64,000 nucleotides of DNA from an uncultured Collinsella sp. Its GTDB lineage: Bacteria > Actinomycetota > Coriobacteriia > Coriobacteriales > Coriobacteriaceae. The stretch covers positions 1 to 64,000 of the forward strand of contig CAAELE010000029.1 in the NCBI GenBank assembly GCA_900756765.1. Reading direction: 5' to 3'. How positions within the stretch are numbered: the stretch's first letter is position 1; every line of letters starts with the position of its first letter. The position numbers and the translations under genes were made by a program. Below are positions 1 through 9,137 of the stretch, piece after piece. Below the pieces are notes generated by a model that searched no databases, had not been told where the DNA came from, and saw nothing but the letters and a program-made list of their open reading frames with translations.

Positions 1-44
1 ACGCCATTTTTCTATCAGACAACTCGCTGAAGTAAGGCTGCGAA

Positions 45-137
45 GGCCGCGGGGCCGGGAGGGGTTTCCTAAGGGCACATCCCGCAGCCGCAACGCGGCG
101 AGGACGTGCCCGCGGAAACCCCGCAGGCCCCGCGGCC
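45..137. other. Long nested hairpin (terminator or structured RNA)
   Basis: Three nested arm pairs fold this stretch: GGCCGCGGGGCC (45-56) with GGCCCCGCGGCC (126-137), GGGGTTTCC (61-69) with GGAAACCCC (114-122), and GGGCAC (73-78) with GTGCCC (106-111), around a small GCCG/CGGC loop at 87-99. It lies just past the stop of the leftward stress-protein gene, so it may end or protect that transcript. No clear T-run follows, so a plain intrinsic terminator is not certain; a small RNA or REP-like element is possible. Confidence 0.5.
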
Positions 138-150
138 GGTGGGAGCAACG

Positions 151-588
151 CTACTTCACGACCAAGATGTCGCAGTCCGTATTGCGCAGCAGGAACGTCG
201 AAATCGAACCCAGCAGCGCATACTTGATCGAGGACAGGCCGCGGGCGCCGCAGAGCACCAGGTCGGGCTTAACCACGTCGAGCATCTCGTCCTTAAGCGT
301 CTCGCGAATGCGGCCGGCGCGAATCATGACCTCGACCTCGGGAATGTCGGGATTGGCCTTGGCCTCTTCGAGCTGCTTGGCGATGGAGTTCTTAAATGCC
401 TCCTCTAGGCCGTTGACCAGATCGACCGGATAGGAACCGGCGCTCTCGAGCGCCGTGGAATCGATGACGTGGCCGATGATTAGCTTGGCGCCGTTGTTCG
501 CGGCGACCTTGATGGCGCGTGCGAGCACAAAATCCTGCTGCTCAGTACCGTCGAGTGAAACAAATACCTTGGTGTAGCCCTCGTTCAT
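151..588 (-). CDS. Universal stress protein (UspA family)
   Basis: 145 residues, the usual single-domain Usp length. The N-terminus (KVFVSLDGTEQQDFVLARA) fits the first beta strand and helix of the Usp fold, and the C-terminal part has GARGLSSIKYALLGSIS followed by CDILVVK, the place where ATP-binding Usp proteins carry a G-x2-G-x9-G-(S/T) phosphate loop. Family members act in the cytoplasm in stress survival, often without a defined reaction. ATG start with AAGGAGG immediately upstream on the minus strand. It is divergent from uppP and stands alone. The family is sure; the physiological role is unknown. Confidence 0.9.
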   Translation of the reverse strand: MNEGYTKVFVSLDGTEQQDFVLARAIKVAANNGAKLIIGHVIDSTALESAGSYPVDLVNGLEEAFKNSIAKQLEEAKANPDIPEVEVMIRAGRIRETLKDEMLDVVKPDLVLCGARGLSSIKYALLGSISTFLLRNTDCDILVVK

Positions 589-834
589 GGTTTCCTCCTT
601 GGTCTATCGCACGGGCGCGGGGCTCGTGCATCGGGCGGGCGCGGATGCGTGGCCGCCGGACACTTTATCTTGTTGCAGTTATACCCAAGGATTTGGGTTT
701 GACCGCTCGCAATTCTGTGAACGGGCGAGTTTTTTGGTAAGGGTAGGCGCAGACGCGCCCGAACGGTTGATAATGGGACATCGCCCGCACCGTCCGCAGA
801 ACAATATCGGCGGGTGTCTAACGAGGGGGTCCCT

Positions 835-1815
835 TTGGATATCATCGAGCTTCTAAAATCTGCCTTCATGGGCCTGGTCGAGGGCATCACCGAATGGCTG
901 CCCGTCTCGTCGACCGGTCACATGATCTTGGTGGACGAGTTCGTCAAGATGAACGTGAGCGAGACGTTCTGGAACATGTTCCTGGTCGTGATTCAGCTCG
1001 GCGCCATTCTGGCCGTCTGCGTGCTGTTCTTCCATGAGCTCAATCCGTTCTCGCCCAGCAAGGGCAAGGAGGGCCGCCGCGACACCTGGGTGCTGTGGGG
1101 CAAGATTGTGCTCGGCTGCATTCCCGCCGCGGCAATCGGCCTGCCACTCAACGACTGGATGGAGGAGCATTTCTACAACGCTCCCGTCGTGGCGCTGGCG
1201 CTCATTGTGTACGGTGTGCTGTTTATCGTGATCGAGAACTGGCGCGCGAGCAAGCGCGAGGAAATTGCCGTTGCCGGTTCGTTTGGTTCGCGTGCCGTGG
1301 TGTCGGGTGCACGTCCTGCCGGCGCGCACTTTGCGGCGCCCGCCGCGGCTACCGCTGAGGATGAGGACGATGACGAGAATCTGGACTTTGGTTCCATCGC
1401 CACGCTCGAGGACCTGAGCTGGAAGACTGCGCTGGGTATCGGCTGCTTCCAGGTGCTTTCGCTGGTGCCTGGTACGTCTCGCTCCGGCTCTACCATCATC
1501 GGTGGCCTGCTTTTGGGCTGCACGCGTTCGGTGGCGTCCAAGTTCACGTTCTTCCTGGCCATCCCTGTCATGTTCGGCGCGAGTGCGCTCAAGCTGGTCA
1601 AGTACTTCATCAAGGGCGGCACGTTCGGCGCCAACGAGGTCGCTATCTTGGGCGTGGGCTGCGCTGTGGCCTTTGTGGTTTCGCTCATCGCCATCAAGTG
1701 GCTCATGGGCTTCGTTCGCCGTCACGACTTTAAGTGCTTCGGTGTTTACCGCATCATCCTGGGTATCGTGGTGCTTGCGTACTTCTTTGTCCTGGAGCCT
1801 ATGCTCGGCCTCTAA
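835..1815 (+). CDS. uppP: Undecaprenyl-diphosphatase UppP (BacA)
   Basis: Integral membrane phosphatase that recycles undecaprenyl diphosphate for peptidoglycan synthesis; the family also confers bacitracin tolerance. The hallmark motifs are present: EGITEWLPVSSTGHM near the N-terminus and PGTSRSGSTI in the second half. I prefer the TTG start at 835, since GAGGGGG at 823-829 is correctly spaced; an in-frame GTG at 814 is the alternative. At 326 residues it is longer than most UppP proteins because of an Ala/Pro- and Asp/Glu-rich insert (roughly residues 145-190) between transmembrane segments. A good hairpin terminator follows at 1860-1900. Confidence 0.93.
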   Translation: MDIIELLKSAFMGLVEGITEWLPVSSTGHMILVDEFVKMNVSETFWNMFLVVIQLGAILAVCVLFFHELNPFSPSKGKEGRRDTWVLWGKIVLGCIPAAAIGLPLNDWMEEHFYNAPVVALALIVYGVLFIVIENWRASKREEIAVAGSFGSRAVVSGARPAGAHFAAPAAATAEDEDDDENLDFGSIATLEDLSWKTALGIGCFQVLSLVPGTSRSGSTIIGGLLLGCTRSVASKFTFFLAIPVMFGASALKLVKYFIKGGTFGANEVAILGVGCAVAFVVSLIAIKWLMGFVRRHDFKCFGVYRIILGIVVLAYFFVLEPMLGL

Positions 1816-1859
1816 CTTAATCGACGCTGCGCGGCGGCCAAGGCGACAACTTGTCATTC

Positions 1860-1900
1860 AAAGAGGGTGGCATGACCAAAAGGTCTATGCCGCCCTCTTT
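1860..1900 (+). terminator. Intrinsic terminator after uppP
   Basis: A hairpin with near-perfect arms runs from AAAGAGGG (1860-1867) to CCCTCTTT, with an AAAA loop, ending in a short T-run. It is placed 45 bases after the uppP stop. Confidence 0.75.
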
Positions 1901-2148
1901 TCATGCCAATTTGTTCGCCTTGGCCGCCGCTCGCTGCTGCTGCCATGACATCGGCGGTTTCGTGATTGTCAATAGATTGGTGCAAAGTAACCTGATCCCA
2001 TTGCGCCAAATCCGCTGGGGTGGGCCTGATGGCGGCGCACGGAGTCGTGGTGTGATTTGCGTCGGTGTCCGCGCGGCTCGGTATACTGGTACGGCTCAAA
2101 CTATGGCGCTGCCCGCAGGCGCGCCGTCCGTCAGATGAGGAGTCGCCC

Positions 2149-5049
2149 ATGACCCAGCCCCTGCCCTGGGAAAAGAACACCGCGGTACCCGTGCCGCCCG
2201 CGCCGGAACCCGTGCCGCTCGATGCGTACACCGCCCCCGCCGCGCCGGAACCCGAGCTCGTTCCGCTCGACATCTACGACGCTCCGGCTCCGGCACCCAA
2301 GCCCGCCAAGCCACTCGTCGATATCGATAGCCTGAACCCCGCCCAGCGCGAGGCCGTCCTGACCACCGAGGGCCCGCTGCTGGTCCTTGCCGGCGCCGGC
2401 TCGGGCAAGACCCGCGTCCTGACCTTCCGCATCGCCCATATGCTCGGTGACCTGGGCGTTAAGCCCTGGCAGATCCTTGCCATCACGTTTACCAACAAGG
2501 CTGCGGCCGAGATGCGCGAGCGTCTGGCGGCACTTATTCCCAGCGGTACCCGCGGCATGTGGGTGTGCACCTTCCACGCCATGTGCGTGCGCATGCTGCG
2601 CGAGGACGCCGACCTGCTGGGCTACACCGGTCAGTTCACCATCTACGATGACGACGATTCCAAGCGCATGGTGCGCGACATTATGCAGGCACTCGGCATC
2701 GAGCAAAAGCAGTTCCCCATCAACATGATCCGCAGCAAGATCAGCTCGGCTAAAAACGCCATGATCGGGCCCGAGGACATGCTCAAATCCGCCGACAGCC
2801 CCAACGACAAAAAGGCCGCGCAGGTCTACCTAGAGCTGGAGCGCCGCCTGCGCGCCGCCAACGCGATGGACTTTGACGACCTGCTCGTGCGCACGCTCGA
2901 GCTGCTGCGCACCCGCCCCGAGGTGCTCGACAAGTACCAGGAACGCTTCCGCTACATTAGCGTCGACGAGTATCAGGACACCAACCACGTCCAGTACGAA
3001 ATCGCCAACCTGCTGGCCGCCAAGTACCAAAACCTCATGGTCGTGGGCGACGATGACCAGTCCATTTATAGCTGGCGTGGCGCCGACATCACCAACATCC
3101 TGGACTTTGAGAAGGACTTTAAAAACTGCAAGACCGTCAAGCTGGAGCAGAACTATCGTTCCACGGGTCATATCCTGAGCGCCGCCAACGCCGTGGTGCG
3201 CCACAACTCGCAGCGCAAGGACAAGCGCCTGTTTACGGCCGAGGGCGACGGCGAGAAGATCCAGGCCTTCCAGGCGAGCGACGAGCGCGACGAGGGCCGC
3301 TGGATTGCCGGCGAGATCGAAAAGCTGCATGCCAAGGGTACGAGCTATGACGACATCGCCGTGTTCTACCGCACCAACGCCCAGTCGCGCATTCTTGAAG
3401 ATATGTTCCTGCGCGCGGGCGTGCCCTACAAGATCGTGGGCGGCACGCGATTCTTCGACCGTGCCGAGATCCGCGACGTCATGGCCTACCTCAAGATGAT
3501 CGTGAACCCGGCCGACGAGATGAGCGTCAAGCGCGTCATCAACACGCCGCGCCGCGGCATCGGCTCCACCTCGATCCAAAAGATTGAGCAGCTGGCGCGC
3601 GACAACCGTTGCTCGTTCTTCCAGGCCTGCGAGATTGCGACAGCCGAGACGGGCATGTTTAGCGCCAAGGTGCGCAACGGCCTGTCGAGCTTTGTGTCGC
3701 TGGTGCGCGAGGGCCGTCGCATGGACGGCGAGCTCAAGGACGTCGTCGAGATGATTGTCGATAAGACGGGTCTACTGCAGGCGTTTCGTGCCGAGGGCAC
3801 TATGGAATCCGAGAGCCGCGCCGAGAACATCCAGGAATTCCTGGGCGTCGCCGCCGAATTTGAGGAGACGCACGAGGATATCGAGGGTACGCTCGAGAGC
3901 TTGGAAGAGCTGCGCGCGGCTGGCGTTGCCGATGTGCCGGCCGGCGCTGAGCCCGAGCCCGTTGTGGTGAGCGTACCTGCGCCCGAGCCGGGACCGTCCG
4001 CGCCCGCGTCTTCGTTTGAGGCGCTGGTCGGCGCTCGCGACGCCGCTGGTTCCAACCCGCTCGACAGCCTGGCGGCCCCGGCGCTCTCGCCGCAGGATGC
4101 CCTGGCTGCTGCCATCGCGGGTAACGCCTATGCCGTGCCGACTGAGCTGCCGGCGGGCGCCGTGCATGCCGACGAGATCGAGCGTACCTACGGTCCGCTC
4201 ACCTGCAAGGCGCTGCCGGCACTCATGGAGTGGCTGGCCCTGCGCTCCGACTTGGATTCCCTGGCCGGCGAGACGCATGCCATCACCATGATGACCATCC
4301 ACTCCGCCAAGGGCCTGGAGTTCCCCGCGGTGTTCGTGGCCGGCATGGAGGAGGGTATCTTCCCGCACGTGCACGACTTTGGCGGCAGCGATGATCCAGG
4401 TAAGCTCGAGGAGGAGCGCCGCCTGGCCTACGTTGCTATCACGCGTGCCCGTAAGCGCCTGTTCTTGACCTATGCGGCCACGCGTCGCACCTACGGCTCG
4501 ACCTCTGCCAACCCGCGCTCGCGCTTCCTCAACGAGATTCCGTTTGAGGATATCGAGTTTAGCGGTATCGGTTCTGCCGGTTTTGAGGGCACGGGCTGGG
4601 AGAAACGCGGCGACCGTCACGGCACCTTTGGCTCGGGCATGGGCTCGGATATGTATGGCGGCAAGGTGTTCGGTTCGCATACGCGCTCGACCGGCGGTTC
4701 CGGTTCGCGCGGCGGATCGAGCTTCGACGATTTCTTTGGTGGCAGCACTTATGGCACTGAGCGCCATCGTGGGGTTTCGCCCGACGCCGGCCGTGTTGCC
4801 TCGACCTTTGGCTCGGGCGCGCCGCGAGCCAAAAAGCCGTCGTCTAAGGTGTCGCCGACGGTGGAGCGCAAGGTCGATCGCGCCAGCGCGTCGCAGGACT
4901 TTGCCGCGGGCGATACCGTGAGCCACAAGACCTTTGGCACGGGTACCGTGATCTCGGTCGCTGGAGACATGATCGAGGTTCAATTCGAAAAGACCGGCCA
5001 GACCAAGAAGCTAATGAAGGGCTTTGCACCTATAGTGAAACTGACCTAG
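2149..5049 (+). CDS. pcrA: ATP-dependent DNA helicase PcrA/UvrD
   Basis: Superfamily 1 3'-5' helicase for repair and replication-fork maintenance. Motifs in order: LNPAQREAV (Q motif), GAGSGKTR (Walker A), TFTNKAAAEM (Ia), DEYQDTNHVQY (Walker B), DDDQSIYSWRGA (III), QNYRS (IV), TIHSAKGLEF (V) and VAITRARKRL (VI). The C-terminus (AGDTVSHKTFGTGTV) is the Tudor-like module typical of PcrA, which binds RNA polymerase in relatives. ATG at 2149 is chosen because GAGGAG lies just upstream; the frame stays open 28 codons further up. At 966 residues it is longer than usual, with a Pro/Glu/Ala-rich insert near residues 610-680 and a Gly/Ser-rich stretch before the C-terminal domain. Confidence 0.95.
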   Translation: MTQPLPWEKNTAVPVPPAPEPVPLDAYTAPAAPEPELVPLDIYDAPAPAPKPAKPLVDIDSLNPAQREAVLTTEGPLLVLAGAGSGKTRVLTFRIAHMLGDLGVKPWQILAITFTNKAAAEMRERLAALIPSGTRGMWVCTFHAMCVRMLREDADLLGYTGQFTIYDDDDSKRMVRDIMQALGIEQKQFPINMIRSKISSAKNAMIGPEDMLKSADSPNDKKAAQVYLELERRLRAANAMDFDDLLVRTLELLRTRPEVLDKYQERFRYISVDEYQDTNHVQYEIANLLAAKYQNLMVVGDDDQSIYSWRGADITNILDFEKDFKNCKTVKLEQNYRSTGHILSAANAVVRHNSQRKDKRLFTAEGDGEKIQAFQASDERDEGRWIAGEIEKLHAKGTSYDDIAVFYRTNAQSRILEDMFLRAGVPYKIVGGTRFFDRAEIRDVMAYLKMIVNPADEMSVKRVINTPRRGIGSTSIQKIEQLARDNRCSFFQACEIATAETGMFSAKVRNGLSSFVSLVREGRRMDGELKDVVEMIVDKTGLLQAFRAEGTMESESRAENIQEFLGVAAEFEETHEDIEGTLESLEELRAAGVADVPAGAEPEPVVVSVPAPEPGPSAPASSFEALVGARDAAGSNPLDSLAAPALSPQDALAAAIAGNAYAVPTELPAGAVHADEIERTYGPLTCKALPALMEWLALRSDLDSLAGETHAITMMTIHSAKGLEFPAVFVAGMEEGIFPHVHDFGGSDDPGKLEEERRLAYVAITRARKRLFLTYAATRRTYGSTSANPRSRFLNEIPFEDIEFSGIGSAGFEGTGWEKRGDRHGTFGSGMGSDMYGGKVFGSHTRSTGGSGSRGGSSFDDFFGGSTYGTERHRGVSPDAGRVASTFGSGAPRAKKPSSKVSPTVERKVDRASASQDFAAGDTVSHKTFGTGTVISVAGDMIEVQFEKTGQTKKLMKGFAPIVKLT

Positions 5050-5088
5050 GCGGCTTTCCCAGGCACGGCACCTCGGCCTTCAATCGTC

Positions 5089-5113
5089 GGGCATGACCTC
5101 AAGGTCTATGCCC
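5089..5113 (+). terminator. Intrinsic terminator after pcrA
   Basis: Stem GGGCATGACC with GGTCTATGCCC (one mismatch), followed by a T-rich tail, 40 bases after the pcrA stop. Its stem resembles that of the uppP terminator at 1860-1900. Confidence 0.65.
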
Positions 5114-5374
5114 TCCTCTTTCAGGCCGATCTGCCGCACCTGGAAAACCCGTACATCCGGCTAGGCGGGCGCGCCGGGGGCTTTGGTCGCCTGCTCGGGC
5201 AGTCCTGCGCAAGACGGAGGCCACATTAAGTGGCCTCCTTTGCGTGCGGAACTCGCGATCGATGTTGCCCCATACGCCCGCCCAGGTCCTTAGATAACGT
5301 TGCTTGCGAACGTCGCTCTGCTCGTTCGCTTTTTGATCTGGAGAGCCGGGTGGGCTGATAAATCGATACGAGTA

Positions 5375-5406
5375 GGGGCTCCTCCGTTGATGAACGGGGG
5401 AGCCCC
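5375..5406. terminator. Strong hairpin, terminator-like
   Basis: Stem GGGGCTCCTCCGTT (5375-5388) pairs with AACGGGGGAGCCCC around a GATG loop, with one G:T pair. A short TTGTGCTTT tail follows on the plus strand. A weaker sister copy lies at 5493-5521. Confidence 0.6.
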
Positions 5407-5588
5407 TTGTGCTTTGGCCTTTGATGATTGAACGTTTTATGCTGTTCAGCATCATTTCAATTAGTTACTAAAATGTTTATGAAATGAGGCAAGGGGCTCC
5501 CCCGTTGATGAGTGGGGCCCCTTGTTGCTTTTTAGCTTGTTGTCCCAAACCCCGCGCCCATCCCGGCGAGCGCTTGGGGACCGGTGAC

Positions 5589-6521
5589 CTACAGGTGGCT
5601 GATGACCAGTTCCATCTTGCCTTCGAGGTCGATGGAGCTGACGGTGCTCGGGGCCAGCAGGTGACTTCCCTTGTGGACGGGGTCGCCGCAGATGGTGCCT
5701 TCGCCGTCGATGACCGACAGACACATGAAGGGCCAGCGCTGGTCGAGGGTCTTGCTGCCGTTAACGCGCACGCGATCGACGGTGTAGCAGGGGCAAGACT
5801 CGAGCTCGGTCACGCCATCCACCTCGGGTGCGGCCACCGTGCCGTCGGTCGGAGCCTGAGCATCAAAGTTTATGCAATCGAGGCTCTGCTCAATGTGCAG
5901 GGGACGCAGCTTGCCGTCGGTGCCGGGGCGGTCGTAATCGTACAGGCGATACGTCACGTCGCACGACTGCTGCGTTTCCAAAATGAGCGTGCCGGCTTTG
6001 ATGGCGTGAACGGTACCGGAATCAATCTGGAAAAAGTCGCCCTTGTGGATTGGTACTACGTTGAGCATGTCGTCCCAGCGGCCGTCCTTGATCATCTGTG
6101 CGGCCTCGGTGCGGTCTTTAGCACGCTGGCCGACGATGATCGTGGCACCGGGTTCGCAATCCAGCACGTACCAGCACTCGGTTTTACCCAGGCTGCCGTT
6201 CTCGTGCTTGGCGGCGTACTCGTCGTTGGGATGAATCTGGATCGAAAGGTCGTCCTTGGCGTCCAGAATCTTAATGAGCAGCGGGAACTCCTTGCTCTCG
6301 CAGTTGCCAAAGAGCTCGCGGTGCTCGGCCCACAGCCATGACAGCGTGTGACCGGCGTACGGGCCCTCAGCAATCTGGCAGTCGCCGTTGGGGTGTGCCG
6401 AGATGGCCCAGCACTCACCGATGGGACCCTCGGGAATGTCGTAGCCAAACACGGTCTCCAGCTGGCGGCCGCCCCAGATCTTCTCGTGGAAGATCGGCGT
6501 GAGTTTAATCAAATCGGACAT
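5589..6521 (-). CDS. manA: Mannose-6-phosphate isomerase, class I (ManA)
   Basis: Zinc-dependent interconversion of mannose-6-phosphate and fructose-6-phosphate in the cytoplasm. The short (310-residue) Firmicutes-type form: FHEKIWGGRQL at the N-terminus, SIQIHPND zinc-binding loop, GKTECWYVL and GTVHAIKAGTLILETQQ in the cupin core. I choose the ATG at 6521 because GGGAG sits seven bases before it; the ATG two codons upstream has no room for a ribosome site. It lies 72 bases downstream of the GntR gene on the same strand, so the two may be cotranscribed and divergent from the beta-glucoside operon. Confidence 0.92.
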   Translation of the reverse strand: MSDLIKLTPIFHEKIWGGRQLETVFGYDIPEGPIGECWAISAHPNGDCQIAEGPYAGHTLSWLWAEHRELFGNCESKEFPLLIKILDAKDDLSIQIHPNDEYAAKHENGSLGKTECWYVLDCEPGATIIVGQRAKDRTEAAQMIKDGRWDDMLNVVPIHKGDFFQIDSGTVHAIKAGTLILETQQSCDVTYRLYDYDRPGTDGKLRPLHIEQSLDCINFDAQAPTDGTVAAPEVDGVTELESCPCYTVDRVRVNGSKTLDQRWPFMCLSVIDGEGTICGDPVHKGSHLLAPSTVSSIDLEGKMELVISHL

Positions 6522-6593
6522 GTGCATACTCCCATAAGGTTGTGCGGGCGCCGCGTAAGACGACTCAAAACGAGCACCCACCGGATAACAAAG

Positions 6594-7313
6594 CTAGGCC
6601 AACGTTACATTGTGCAACTCAAAGCGGTCGCCAACGTTGCGCGAGGTCGAATACTCAAAGGCGGCACCGCTGTCCAAAAAGCCAATCTGGGTGAGCTCGA
6701 GCAGGGGAGAGCCAGGTTTGGTGTCCAGACGCTCGGCTTCTTCCTCGGTTGCTGCCACGGCGCGAATGGTACGGTGGAAGCTCGAAATCTTCAGCCCGCA
6801 TTGCTCGCGGATGAAGCGGTAGAGCGATCCGTACAGGTCCTTCTTTTTCAGCCCCGGAATCAGCTCGAGGGGCATGTAGGTGTACTCGATAACGATGGGC
6901 TTCTCATCGGCCTGACGCACGCGCACGACGTGATAGGCAAAGTCATCCTCGGCAATTCCCAGCTGGGCTGCGATGTCCGCTGGTGGATTAACAATCGAGA
7001 AATCGTAGACCACCGAGGTCACCTTCTCCCCGCGGTGCTCATACGAAAAACCCTGGGCACGGTCGTTTTTGCCCTGGAAAAATGCTTGGCCGGGAAGTCC
7101 CGCCGTGTCCTTAACGTAGGTACCCGATCCACGACGGCTGGTAATAAGACCTTCCTCGGTGATTTGCTCGATAGCTCGTTTGACGGTGATTTTGGAAACG
7201 CTATACAGCTCGCAAAACTCTACGACGGTGGGCAGTTTGTCGCCCGGTTTTAGTGCGCCGTCCTCGATGCTTCGACGGATATCCGCAGCAATCGCCTCGT
7301 ATTTGGGAATCAT
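6594..7313 (-). CDS. GntR-family regulator with UTRA domain
   Basis: 239 residues. N-terminal winged helix typical of GntR proteins (PGDKLPTVVEFCELYSVSKI, then TVKRAIEQITEEGLI and RRGSGTYV), followed by a UTRA effector domain that in relatives binds a phosphorylated sugar. It is divergent from the GH1/PTS genes starting at 7617, the usual arrangement for a local repressor of beta-glucoside use; this role is inferred from position. The manA gene follows on the same strand. The start ATG has AGGGAGGA upstream. Closest described relatives would be BglR/TreR-like regulators, but effector identity cannot be read from the sequence. Confidence 0.9.
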   Translation of the reverse strand: MIPKYEAIAADIRRSIEDGALKPGDKLPTVVEFCELYSVSKITVKRAIEQITEEGLITSRRGSGTYVKDTAGLPGQAFFQGKNDRAQGFSYEHRGEKVTSVVYDFSIVNPPADIAAQLGIAEDDFAYHVVRVRQADEKPIVIEYTYMPLELIPGLKKKDLYGSLYRFIREQCGLKISSFHRTIRAVAATEEEAERLDTKPGSPLLELTQIGFLDSGAAFEYSTSRNVGDRFELHNVTLA

Positions 7314-7422
7314 GCAATCCTCCCTTCATATTTGCGTTGATATAAAGAGAGTATACCTACTTAAAAAAGCATCCATATGGCTTTCATCAAAGAAGTTCGA
7401 TAAAGAAAAATTAAAAAGACGC

Positions 7423-7450
7423 TTTACACAATAAATTAGAGCGCTATAGT
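7423..7450 (+). promoter_or_regulatory. Probable promoter of the beta-glucoside operon
   Basis: TTTACA (7423-7428) and TATAGT (7445-7450) are separated by 16 bases in the divergent region between the GntR gene and the GH1 gene, in AT-rich DNA. The resulting leader would be about 160 bases and would contain the 7495-7580 palindrome. Confidence 0.5.
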
Positions 7451-7494
7451 TATAGACAACAAGCGAGATGCATTGGCGTTTGCTTGTGCTGTTT

Positions 7495-7580
7495 GGGGAC
7501 GGTTTTGTTTTGGCAGGTTGGATATCGGTATGACCGGTGCGCGCCCGCGCCGGATAACCTGCCAAAGCAAACCCGTCTCC
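7495..7580. repeat. REP-like inverted repeat, GGGGAC family
   Basis: 25-base arms at 7495-7519 and 7556-7580 pair with three mismatches; the left arm begins GGGGACGGTTTTG and ends TTTGGCAGGTT. The 36-base centre holds a smaller CCGG/CCGG hairpin. A partial copy of the arm (CCTGCCAAAACAAACC) recurs at 11439-11454. It lies in the leader of the beta-glucoside operon, so it could also act on that transcript, but the recurrence elsewhere favours a dispersed element. Confidence 0.6.
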
Positions 7581-7616
7581 AACCGGAAGCTCTAGAACAC
7601 GAAAGCGAGGACTTTG

Positions 7617-9017
7617 ATGACGCAGTATCAGCTGCCCAACGACTTCTTCTTTGGCGCTGCTATGTCCGGCCCGCAGACTGAGGGTCAGTGGAACCAGGGC
7701 GGCAAGCTCGAGAACCTGTGGGACACCTGGTCCATCCAGGATCTGGGTTCGTTCTACAACTGCGTTGGCTCTTATGCCGGCAATGACTTTATGGCCAAGT
7801 ACCAGGAAGACTTTCGCATTTTGAAGGACTTGGGCCTGAATACCTTTCGCACTTCCATCCAGTGGAGCCGTCTGCTCGATGCCGACGGCAACCTAAATGA
7901 GGAGGGCGCTGCGTGGTATCACGAGCTGTTCCGCGCTTCTCGCGAGGCCGGCCTGGAGCCGTTTGTCAACTTGTACCACTTTGACATGCCCACCTACCTC
8001 TTTAACCGTGGCGGCTGGGAGAGCCGTGAGGTCGTAGAGGCTTACGCGCATTACGCCGACGTCGCCTTCCACGAGTTTGGCCAGGAGATTAAGTACTGGT
8101 TCACCTTTAACGAGCCCATCGTCGAGCCCGAACAGCGCTATCAGGAGGGCGTGTGGTTCCCGCAGCTCCACGACTTTAGCCGCGCCCGCACCGTGCAGTA
8201 TCACATCTCGCTGGCGCATTCGCTGGCCGTGGCCAACTACCGCCGTGCCTATGACGAGGGCGCCGTTCGCAGCGATGCCAAGATCGGCATGATTAACTGC
8301 TTCACTCCGGTCTACACCAAGGAGAACCCCAGCGAGGCAGATCTCGAGGCCGTGCGTATGACCAGCGGCATCAACAATCGCTGGTGGCTCGACCTTATTA
8401 CCAAGGGCGAGCTTCCTGCCGACGTGCTCGACAGCCTGGCCGAGGGCGGCGTTAAGCTCCCGTTCCGTGCCGGCGACCAGGAGATTCTCAAGCAGGGTGT
8501 TGTCGACTGGCTCGGCTGCAACTACTACCACCCCACGCGTGTTCAGGCACCGGCGAGCAAGGTCGACCAGTACGGCCTGCCGCACTTTGCCGACGAGTAC
8601 GTATGGCCCGACGCCGTTATGAACGAGAGCCGCGGCTGGGAGATCTATCCGCAGGGCCTCTACGACTTTGGCATGGACTGCGCTAAGAACTACCCCGATC
8701 TTGAGTGGTTCGTTTCCGAGAACGGCATCGGCATCATGGACGAATACAAGAACCGTGACGCCGAAGGAACCATCCAGGATGACTACCGCGTCGACTTTGT
8801 ACGCCAGCACCTGGAGTGGGTTGCCAAGGCAATCGCCGAGGGCGCCAAATGCCGGGGCTATCACTACTGGGCCGTCATCGATAACTGGTCTTGGGCGAAT
8901 GCCTTTAAGAACCGTTACGGTTTTGTCGAGGTCGACCTTATGGACGGCTACAAGCGCCGCCTTAAGAAGTCGGCAGCTTGGCTCAAGCAGGTCGCTACGA
9001 CCCACGTGGTTGATTAG
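7617..9017 (+). CDS. 6-phospho-beta-glucosidase, GH1 family
   Basis: 466 residues, normal for GH1. Cleaves PTS-imported phosphorylated beta-glucosides (cellobiose-6-phosphate, aryl-beta-glucosides) to glucose-6-phosphate and the aglycon. Visible marks: NDFFFGAAMSGPQTEG at the N-terminus, the acid/base glutamate in TFNEP (near residue 165) and the nucleophile in VSENG (near residue 370). ATG at 7617 is preceded by GCGAGG; a TTG one codon upstream is less likely. It heads an operon with cellobiose-family PTS genes, which supports phospho-beta-glucosidase over unphosphorylated substrates. Likely under the divergent GntR regulator. Confidence 0.92.
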   Translation: MTQYQLPNDFFFGAAMSGPQTEGQWNQGGKLENLWDTWSIQDLGSFYNCVGSYAGNDFMAKYQEDFRILKDLGLNTFRTSIQWSRLLDADGNLNEEGAAWYHELFRASREAGLEPFVNLYHFDMPTYLFNRGGWESREVVEAYAHYADVAFHEFGQEIKYWFTFNEPIVEPEQRYQEGVWFPQLHDFSRARTVQYHISLAHSLAVANYRRAYDEGAVRSDAKIGMINCFTPVYTKENPSEADLEAVRMTSGINNRWWLDLITKGELPADVLDSLAEGGVKLPFRAGDQEILKQGVVDWLGCNYYHPTRVQAPASKVDQYGLPHFADEYVWPDAVMNESRGWEIYPQGLYDFGMDCAKNYPDLEWFVSENGIGIMDEYKNRDAEGTIQDDYRVDFVRQHLEWVAKAIAEGAKCRGYHYWAVIDNWSWANAFKNRYGFVEVDLMDGYKRRLKKSAAWLKQVATTHVVD

Positions 9018-9137
9018 CGACCGGGCGAACGCCCAGACCGCGCGCCGCCGCGCGCAACACATGGCACATCTGGTGGCAGAGGGCGACAGACCACCGTGCG
9101 CATAGGAAAAGGCCGGATTTGATAGTTAGGAGCAATC

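Larger units (their letters stand above)
5050..5588. other. Gene-free stretch with four hairpins
   Basis: No convincing gene is seen. The stretch holds the pcrA terminator (5089-5113, GGGCATGACC/GGTCTATGCCC, then TCCTCTTT), a second hairpin GGAGGCCAC/GTGGCCTCC (5216-5238), and two related GGGGCTCC hairpins at 5375-5406 and 5493-5521 that share the core CCGTTGATGA. The last is next to the manA stop and may end manA on the minus strand. The sharing of loop and stem by the last two suggests duplication of a terminator-like element. Confidence 0.6.
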
